64,000 nucleotides of DNA. It comes from Gallionella sp. (lineage in GTDB: Bacteria > Pseudomonadota > Gammaproteobacteria > Burkholderiales > Gallionellaceae). Under the pieces are notes generated by a model. The model worked only from the letters and a program-made list of their open reading frames with translations. It was not told the DNA's origin and ran no database searches. The DNA lies in the NCBI GenBank assembly GCA_028710525.1, contig JAQTTY010000003.1:62001-126000 (forward strand), read 5' to 3'. Positions within the stretch are counted from its first letter, which is position 1. Every line of letters starts with the position of its first letter. This document shows positions 58,739-64,000 of the stretch, piece by piece. The position numbers and the translations under genes are program-made.

Positions 58739-58801
58739 GGGTTTTCGCTTTTCCAACGACAGTTGGAAGTGTGGTGCTATCGGCTCTGGGTTTTCGCTTT
58801 T
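58739..58801 (+). other. Candidate origin of transfer (oriT) with F-like nic
   Basis: Hairpin TCCAAC-GACA-GTTGGA (58752-58767), one base, then GTGTGGTGCT (58769-58778), which matches the F-plasmid nic region GTGT^GGTGCT. Exact 14-bp direct repeats GGGTTTTCGCTTTT (58739-58752 and 58788-58801) flank it. The position just upstream of the relaxosome genes is the expected one. In this orientation the relaxase genes would enter last. The rest of 58648-59094 holds nested inverted repeats and a terminator but no credible gene. Confidence 0.7.
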
Positions 58802-58961
58802 GGGGGATGGTTTTGACTTGCTGGTGAAGGTTAGTTGTGCTGTTTGCTTGAATGATTTTGAGGTGGAGAAAAAAAGAATAAGTGTTACTTGTACAGTTCG
58901 ATTTTCGTCGTGTTGCAGTTGGTTGAATTTATTTTGTGTGCAATAAAGTCAAAGGCGGATA

Positions 58962-59023
58962 GATTCGTACAGGCAGGATTTTGGGAAAGGCATAGCAAGA
59001 CGAGCTTGCTTGTTCTACGAATC
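58962..59023. repeat. Nested inverted repeats between oriT and the integrase gene
   Basis: Outer arms GATTCGTA (58962-58969) and TACGAATC (59016-59023); inner hairpin AGCAAG-ACGAG-CTTGCT (58994-59010). A further GATTCGTTA follows at about 59037. Function unknown. Confidence 0.5.
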
Positions 59024-59057
59024 ACTACTGCAAATTGATTCGTTAGATGGCACTGCT

Positions 59058-59094
59058 GAAAAAAATTGAGCCACTTCTTACAGTGGCTCTTTTG
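59058..59094. terminator. Bidirectional rho-independent terminator after the integrase gene
   Basis: Stem GAGCCACT (59068-59075) and AGTGGCTC (59082-59089) with a six-base loop; T-runs follow in both directions. It abuts the integrase stop at 59095 and would also block transcripts coming from the oriT side. Confidence 0.8.
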
Positions 59095-60345
59095 TTATTT
59101 AGAGATCAGATTCGTATAGACCTTGGTTGTTTCTTTATCAGCATGACCTATGGATTGCAATAAACCATGCTCAGTTGAAATCGAAGCTTCTTCATCTGGC
59201 AAATGGTTCTCTTCAAATTTTTTCACATTAGCTATACCAAGGATCTCCGTTATTAGGATTGAGTTACCACCACCCAATTGCTGAATGAATCTGCTAATTG
59301 ATTCCCGTCTAAAATCATGGAATCGAATATGAGACAAACCCAACCTCGTCCTTAGATGCATCCATGAGCCATTAAAACCATCTACTGAATAACTGAATAA
59401 TCTATCCTGCCCTTCCTTTTTTTCAATGCTATTCAGAAGTTGTTTGGCTTCTGCTGTTAGATAAACTTTTCGTGGACGACCAGATTTGGTATGAATCAAC
59501 TGAATGTGGTTCTCTTTTATTTGGCTCCATTCCAACAAAACTATTTCGGACCTTCTCATAGCAGTTAGAAGCGATAACAAAATAATCTGCTTCATTTCTG
59601 GATTTGGATAAATCTCAAGAGCATCAAACAAAGTTTTTTCATCAGATTCAGATAATCTGAATTCTCTTTTGGTAGTTCGATTCTGCAATAGCTCTCTATC
59701 GTAGTTATCCAATGGGTTAACAAGATTCAAGAACTGATTATCTATATGCCGCAGCTTCTTGAAAAACTTGTTCAGGAGAGTCATTTCTCTTGAGACTGAA
59801 GACTTCTTCAATCCATTTGCAAGCCTCGCTCTTACATAGTTGTTAATTTCCAACGATGTAATTTCAGATATTTTGAGGTCTCCAAATTTCTTCTTCCGTT
59901 TACTTGCTAAAGCAAATGATAAGAGCCCTTTCAGATTTTTTTCGAAACTGTCACGGTACTCGATTTCAGTATTTTTGATGGTCTTGTAGAAACTTTCTGT
60001 TCCAGCAACATTACGAATTTGTTGTCTTGTAATCTGTGGTTTGGTTTTTACATAGTCATCAACATATTTGTCGATGTAGATTTTCACAGGTGGGTTTGCA
60101 ATGAAGTCTGCAATTCGTTTTCGTTCTTGTTCTTCTTTCTCAGATAAATTGTAGATAACATCCTTACCCCTTTTGGATTTGCTGAGTTTCAGGAACTCAA
60201 TAGCTTCGTCCAAGTCACTAAATAGCTTATCTGCCTTGTAGTCTTTTCTTACAATGCGAACACGGTATTTAATTTGAGTGGTCTTATCAGTTTTGTGCTT
60301 CCATTTAACAACAGTGACCCCACGTGGAATGACAGTGCTGGACAT
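59095..60345 (-). CDS. Tyrosine recombinase (integrase) of the msrA element
   Basis: 416 residues. An N-terminal arm-binding region rich in lysine is followed by a core-binding domain (about 120-220) and the catalytic domain with Arg in LTAMRRSEIVLLEW (near 270), Lys in HTKSGRPRKV, HDFRRES (His-x-x-Arg), GHADKETT and Tyr in VYTNL. All active-site residues are present. It lies at the right end, 111 bp from msrA and divergent from it, with repeated TTGGTGAAT words between. No excisionase gene was recognised. Confidence 0.93.
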   Translation of the reverse strand: MSSTVIPRGVTVVKWKHKTDKTTQIKYRVRIVRKDYKADKLFSDLDEAIEFLKLSKSKRGKDVIYNLSEKEEQERKRIADFIANPPVKIYIDKYVDDYVKTKPQITRQQIRNVAGTESFYKTIKNTEIEYRDSFEKNLKGLLSFALASKRKKKFGDLKISEITSLEINNYVRARLANGLKKSSVSREMTLLNKFFKKLRHIDNQFLNLVNPLDNYDRELLQNRTTKREFRLSESDEKTLFDALEIYPNPEMKQIILLSLLTAMRRSEIVLLEWSQIKENHIQLIHTKSGRPRKVYLTAEAKQLLNSIEKKEGQDRLFSYSVDGFNGSWMHLRTRLGLSHIRFHDFRRESISRFIQQLGGGNSILITEILGIANVKKFEENHLPDEEASISTEHGLLQSIGHADKETTKVYTNLISK

Positions 60346-60361
60346 GGTTTGTTTGAACTCC

Positions 60362-60406
60362 TGGTGAATTTGGCTTAGTTTTTTTGGTGAATCCTTGGTG
60401 AATTTA
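60362..60406 (+). repeat. Possible arm-type integrase sites, right end
   Basis: Three copies of a TTGGTGAAT(TT) word: TGGTGAATTT (60362-60371), TTGGTGAATCC (60384-60394), TTGGTGAATTTA (60395-60406). The same word is near the left end (50225-50247). They lie in the shared upstream region of integrase and msrA, so integrase could also regulate both. Confidence 0.5.
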
Positions 60407-60456
60407 TACCAAAATTTGCGAAAAACCGGGAGAAATATTTAGGAGAATTTCACCAA

Positions 60457-60978
60457 ATGCCAAATAATCAACACTCTATAGCCTACTTATCAGGCGGCTG
60501 TTTCTGGGGCATGGAAGAATTGGTCAGACAGATACCGGGGGTGATTGCTACCGAGGTCGGATATTGCGGTGGCGCTGGTGAAACTGCTAGTTACGAGCAG
60601 GTCAAATACGGAAACACGGGTCATGCTGAATCGTTGAAAGTAACTTTTGATCCGGCGCACTTGAGCTATGCACATCTATTGTTTGAGTTCTTCCGTATGC
60701 ACAACCCAACCACACAGAATCGTCAGGGTAATGATACGGGCACACAATATCGCTCGGTGATCTTCTATGTGGATGCGGCTCAACAGGAGATAGCTAAGCA
60801 GGTGATCGCTAGCGTGGATGCCTCAAAAGAATGGGGCGCTGCGGTCGTCACTGAAGTCACGCCCTTTCAGGCTTTCTACCGCGCCGAAAACTATCATCAG
60901 CGTTATCTGGTGAAACACCCCATGGGCTACACCTGCCACTATATGCGTGATTTCAAACTAGGCGAAACGACAACTTAG
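60457..60978 (+). CDS. msrA: Peptide methionine sulfoxide reductase MsrA (restored by the element)
   Basis: Reduces methionine-S-sulfoxide in proteins. 173 residues; active-site Cys15 in GGCFWGMEE, later HNPTTQNRQGNDTGTQYRS typical of MsrA. The start, AGGAG ribosome site and first ~14 codons are element DNA (MPNNQHSIAYLSGG) rather than the chromosomal MNTNQTAVAYLAGG; codons differ mainly at third positions. The gene converges on the downstream c-di-GMP gene with a 4-bp overlap. Confidence 0.95.
   Translation: MPNNQHSIAYLSGGCFWGMEELVRQIPGVIATEVGYCGGAGETASYEQVKYGNTGHAESLKVTFDPAHLSYAHLLFEFFRMHNPTTQNRQGNDTGTQYRSVIFYVDAAQQEIAKQVIASVDASKEWGAAVVTEVTPFQAFYRAENYHQRYLVKHPMGYTCHYMRDFKLGETTT
60499..60515 (+). 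other. attR core (17 bp)
   Basis: Identical to 50149-50165. Sequence to the left belongs to the element, to the right to chromosomal msrA. It spans the codons of the catalytic cysteine motif. Confidence 0.85.
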
Positions 60979-63272
60979 CGTAACCAACTGGCTTCAAAAG
61001 TTTTAACGGGTTGCGGTTTACTGAACAGGAAGCCTTGAAAATACTTGCAACCTTTGGCTAACAGAATATCTCGCTGTGCCTCAGTCTCAACTCCTTCCGC
61101 AATAACTTCTAACTGTAAAGCCTGCGCCATACCAATCACAGCATCGACGATAGCCGCATCGTTCGCGTCTGTCGTCAGATCACGCACAAAGGACTGGTCT
61201 ATCTTCAGTTGATCTAAAGGCAGGTGTTTGAGGTATTTCAAAGAGGAATGTCCCGTACCAAAGTCGTCTAGCGAGAATCGCAAGCCCAGTGCACGGAGGC
61301 GTTCCATCTTGCTTATCGTATCGTGGATATCACCGATCACAGCACTTTCAGTCAATTCCAATTTGAGATAATTGGAATCGATGCCGCTTTCAGCCACGAT
61401 GGTAGTCACCCGTTCGACGAAGTCATTCTGATGGAACTGCTTCGCACTTACATTGACCGCCAATACCCTACACCTGCTTGATTCATGCGCCTGCCACTCT
61501 TTAAGACGCTGGCAGGCATATTGCATGACCCAATTGCCTACTGGCACTATCAGACCAGACTCCTCTATATGGCCAATGAATTTTTCCGGCCCAACCACTG
61601 CACGCTCAGGATGCTTCCAGCGCAACAATGCTTCTGCGCCTATAGGTAGACCTGCACTATCAACTTGCATTTGGAAATACAACTCAAAGTGATCATTAAG
61701 CAAGGCATCACGTAACTCTGCACTCAACAAAGCATGATCCTCCAAGGCCTGCTGCATGGATGGATCGAAGTAACGGATCATATTGCGTCCATCACCTTTG
61801 GCCTGATACATGGCCATTTCAGCTTGCTTCAATAACTCGGCTGCAGGTATCAGAGCATCACCAAAAAAGCTTACCCCCATGCTTGAGCTACTGTAATGCG
61901 CCAACATCAAACTGGTCTGCGAGGGAATAGAACTTTCGAAGAAATACGGTTGCGACAATACCTCACGCACCTTCTCCGCAATCACAGCTGCTTTGACACT
62001 TGCCTCATGCGCATGCGGGCCCAATCCTTGCAGTAACACCACGAACTCATCACCGCCCAAGCGCCCTACCATTCCGGCGTAACCCACACTATCCATCATG
62101 CGACGAGCTACCTCTATCAGTAGTCGGTCCCCCAACTCGTGCCCTTGTATGTCATTGATACTCTTAAAATGATCCAAATCAAGATAGATCAAGCAACCCC
62201 TATCGTGCTCAACACAGGAATGCTTGATAGCCGACTGCAATCTATCTTGAATTAAACGTCGATTTGGCAAACCTGTCAGCGCATCATAGAAAGCCAACTG
62301 AAAGACTTCGGCTTCAACCCGCTTACGTTCAGTGATGTCATGGATGATGGCGAAATATAAATCTCTCCCGTCCACACTTAACGCCGAGACATATATCTCG
62401 ACATCTCGGTAGCTCTGATCGTGCAAACGGTGTCTACAAACATGGCTCCCTATATCCTGCTCAGAATTAAGTCCCACCCAGGACATTTCTATGTCTTGAG
62501 GGCTCATTTCCTGTAATTGCTCAACACTATATTGATAGAACTTAGCCGCCGCCTCATTCGCTGCCACAATCCGATTGCTTGTCTTATCAATCAACATCAT
62601 CGGTGTGACGGGACGTTCGAACATCTGACGGAAGCGCTGCTCGCTGCTGAGCAAGACTGTGTTCCTACGCGCAGAATCTAGTCTTAACTTGATGTTCTCA
62701 ATAAGATAATGATGGATACGCCACATACTGCTATACACCACAGTGAGGAACAACACAGTGGCAAAACCCATTGAAATCGCAAAGGCCTCTAGGGGTAAAA
62801 ACATGCGAAGCATGAACGGAATTGTGGCGGCCGTGAAGAATGGAATTGCCGAATGCAGATCCACAGCATAGCCGATTGCTACACTGATACCGAGTCCAGC
62901 CAAGGCGAAACCTATGAAAGTCTGGTGCCAAATATCATGTTCAGGAAACAAGAAGATACATGCTGAGGCCCACACCATTGCAGTGGCATAGACGCCCAAG
63001 CGAAAACGTATCAGCCAATGGTTTCCCTCATTGACCTCGATAGCTCCACGCAAAAACAGACTGGCATCCCAAAGTCGCAGTATCCCAATTAAGATCAGCG
63101 TCAGAAACCAACTCGATGTAGCTTGTAAGCTAATCACCTCTGATAGAAAAGAAACCAAGATCAGCGCCAAGACCAAGCCACTGCTGACTGCCAATTTTTG
63201 CCCGGAATAAAGCACGCGTAGCTGCTCTAGCCGAACTGCCCCCTCCAAGGCTGTATCTTCTGTTCGATTCAT
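60975..63272 (-). CDS. Membrane PAS-GGDEF-EAL protein (cyclic di-GMP turnover)
   Basis: 765 residues from the chosen ATG (MNRTEDTALEG). About six transmembrane helices form an N-terminal sensory module (30-200), then a PAS domain (about 215-330), GGDEF with RLGGDEFVVLL and an EAL domain with intact GAEALLRW, LTESAVIGD, DDFGTGHSSL and QGFLFSKP. Both catalytic signatures are complete, so either activity is possible. The frame extends 28 codons upstream without a good ribosome site. Confidence 0.9.
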   Translation of the reverse strand: MNRTEDTALEGAVRLEQLRVLYSGQKLAVSSGLVLALILVSFLSEVISLQATSSWFLTLILIGILRLWDASLFLRGAIEVNEGNHWLIRFRLGVYATAMVWASACIFLFPEHDIWHQTFIGFALAGLGISVAIGYAVDLHSAIPFFTAATIPFMLRMFLPLEAFAISMGFATVLFLTVVYSSMWRIHHYLIENIKLRLDSARRNTVLLSSEQRFRQMFERPVTPMMLIDKTSNRIVAANEAAAKFYQYSVEQLQEMSPQDIEMSWVGLNSEQDIGSHVCRHRLHDQSYRDVEIYVSALSVDGRDLYFAIIHDITERKRVEAEVFQLAFYDALTGLPNRRLIQDRLQSAIKHSCVEHDRGCLIYLDLDHFKSINDIQGHELGDRLLIEVARRMMDSVGYAGMVGRLGGDEFVVLLQGLGPHAHEASVKAAVIAEKVREVLSQPYFFESSIPSQTSLMLAHYSSSSMGVSFFGDALIPAAELLKQAEMAMYQAKGDGRNMIRYFDPSMQQALEDHALLSAELRDALLNDHFELYFQMQVDSAGLPIGAEALLRWKHPERAVVGPEKFIGHIEESGLIVPVGNWVMQYACQRLKEWQAHESSRCRVLAVNVSAKQFHQNDFVERVTTIVAESGIDSNYLKLELTESAVIGDIHDTISKMERLRALGLRFSLDDFGTGHSSLKYLKHLPLDQLKIDQSFVRDLTTDANDAAIVDAVIGMAQALQLEVIAEGVETEAQRDILLAKGCKYFQGFLFSKPQPVKTFEASWLR

Positions 63273-63426
63273 ATCGTATTCTTTTTTTATGTTGTACTGA
63301 GCGCTGTGCGTCTCTCGTACACATATTACAGAGCACAAAGATAGTCTGTCGACCAAAACCTACCAAAGAAAGCCAGCTCCAAAGGCTGTAGCTTGTAATT
63401 ACCCCCTATAACCTAGATAGGCCCAC

Positions 63427-63825
63427 TCAAGCCGAAGCGTTTGCAGACAAACTGGCCGCAGTTCGCTCCAATAGCGCCACATCCAGCGTACCTATACATT
63501 GTTCGACCATAAAGATACCGTCTAAAACGACGGGGAACTCAGTTTCAGTAAATGCCCAAACATCAGTCGCATCTCCTCTGACTCTAATTTGCACCAGTGC
63601 GGCAACCGCTGCATCCAGCGTCTCGACTGCGTTGGGGAGATGTGTGTCCTTGTGTTCCAGTGCAGTCAATACCACTGCGATGGCGCTTGCTAATCGACTG
63701 AATAGTTCAACATTGAGCTTTCCTAAGCAAGCAGCCTGATATGCCGTATGCATATCCAGCGCATAACTATCCTTCAAACCGGCTGTAACAGGTACACGTA
63801 GAGGAGTACTTTTCTTCATATCCAT
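63427..63825 (-). CDS. Small protein of unknown function between two c-di-GMP genes
   Basis: 132 residues, mostly helical in appearance, no motif recognised. It contains LALL-type heptads and an acidic middle (TETEFPVVLDGIFMVEQCIGTLD). AAGGA lies four bases before the chosen ATG (MDMKKSTPL). It lies 61 bp after the EAL-domain gene that enters from the right edge, so probably in one transcript. Confidence 0.6.
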   Translation of the reverse strand: MDMKKSTPLRVPVTAGLKDSYALDMHTAYQAACLGKLNVELFSRLASAIAVVLTALEHKDTHLPNAVETLDAAVAALVQIRVRGDATDVWAFTETEFPVVLDGIFMVEQCIGTLDVALLERTAASLSANASA

Positions 63826-63885
63826 TTTTCCTTGTATCAACAGACCCTATATTCGCGTCAAAATGACGCAACAAAATCCAACACT

Positions 63886-64000
63886 CTAAACACTCAACTT
63901 CTCTAAGAATGCCACTGCCTCAGTGGCCGGTACTGGGCGGCTAAACAGATAGCCCTGATATTCTTCACAATGCAAGTCACGCAAGAAATCCAGCTGTTGC
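63886..64000 (-). CDS. EAL-domain protein, C-terminal end only
   Basis: The last 37 codons of a gene that continues beyond the window. The peptide FLRDLHCEEYQGYLFSRPVP matches the C-terminal end of EAL phosphodiesterase domains (compare QGYLFGKP in the other two c-di-GMP proteins here). Nothing can be said about its other domains. Confidence 0.85.
   Translation of the reverse strand, partial: QQLDFLRDLHCEEYQGYLFSRPVPATEAVAFLEKLSV

Larger units (their letters stand above)
50149..60515. mobile_element. Integrative mobilizable element in msrA (10.35 kb)
   Basis: Bounded by 17-bp identical core repeats (50149-50165 and 60499-60515). It contains a tyrosine integrase at its right end, a MobF relaxase with accessory protein, a candidate oriT, a small cysteine-rich gene, a PilV-like gene and a C-R-M restriction-modification system. 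The sequence is visibly A+T-richer than its flanks. No type IV secretion genes or coupling protein were seen, so it is called mobilizable rather than self-conjugative. The right end restores the msrA reading frame. Confidence 0.88.

Noticed and set aside
58737..58946. 69-codon open frame over the oriT region
   Set aside because: It runs through the hairpin and direct repeats, has no ribosome site and no recognisable protein features.
50149..60515. Self-transmissible ICE
   Set aside because: No mating-pair formation genes (VirB/Tra type) or coupling protein; only relaxase functions are present.

Overview
The window looks like the chromosome of a betaproteobacterium, probably of the Nitrosomonadales/Gallionellaceae type. 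The reasons are the tig-clpP-clpX-lon-HU-tRNA block, the sdh-gltA-sucAB order, a paired cyanophycin synthetase locus, and the scpAB-trpS-smpB neighbourhood. The assignment is inferred from gene content and order; no rRNA is present.

Layout. 1-6.3 kb: a minus-strand proteostasis cluster (trigger factor, ClpP, ClpX, Lon, HU) between tRNA-Leu and tRNA-Val, with a textbook heat-shock promoter before lon. 6.4-19.4 kb: a minus-strand TCA-cycle locus, sdhC-sdhD-sdhA, then three unrelated envelope genes, then sdhB-sdhE-gltA-sucA-sucB and a YhdH/AcuI-type reductase; a divergent malate dehydrogenase follows at 19.5 kb. 20.6-28.7 kb: a sensory module made of a binding-protein lipoprotein, a 1472-residue hybrid kinase with its own periplasmic binding domain, and a convergent PAS-GGDEF-EAL protein. 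28.7-38.5 kb: an rRNA/tRNA-type methyltransferase, a 546-bp palindromic repeat, and a cyanophycin locus (CphA, a CphA-like paralogue, an ABC exporter, a DUF1854 protein). 38.5-43.4 kb: a two-subunit sodium/solute symporter with its usual DUF294/CBS and exonuclease partners. 43.4-49.6 kb: scpB, scpA, a small MITE-like repeat, trpS, a site-2 protease, YciO, a PHP phosphatase, RnfH, RatA and divergent smpB, whose 3' end is triplicated in tandem. 60.5-64 kb: msrA, two c-di-GMP genes and a small unknown gene.

The accessory highlight is an A+T-richer 10.35-kb element (50.15-60.51 kb) inserted into msrA exactly at the codons for the active-site motif GCFWGME. The chromosomal 5' end of msrA is left as a 28-codon stub on the left, while the element supplies a replacement start, RBS and N-terminus on the right, so MsrA stays intact. 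A 17-bp core is repeated at both ends. The element carries a tyrosine recombinase, a MobF (TrwC/TraI-like) relaxase with a small accessory protein, a candidate oriT (hairpin followed by an F-like nic sequence, flanked by direct repeats), a small cysteine-rich protein, a PilV-like prepilin/tip adhesin, and a C-protein-controlled type II restriction-modification system whose nuclease has its own helix-turn-helix domain. There are no type IV secretion or coupling-protein genes, so it is best read as an integrative mobilizable element that borrows another element's transfer machine, is retained through restriction-modification, and may change pilus-tip specificity.
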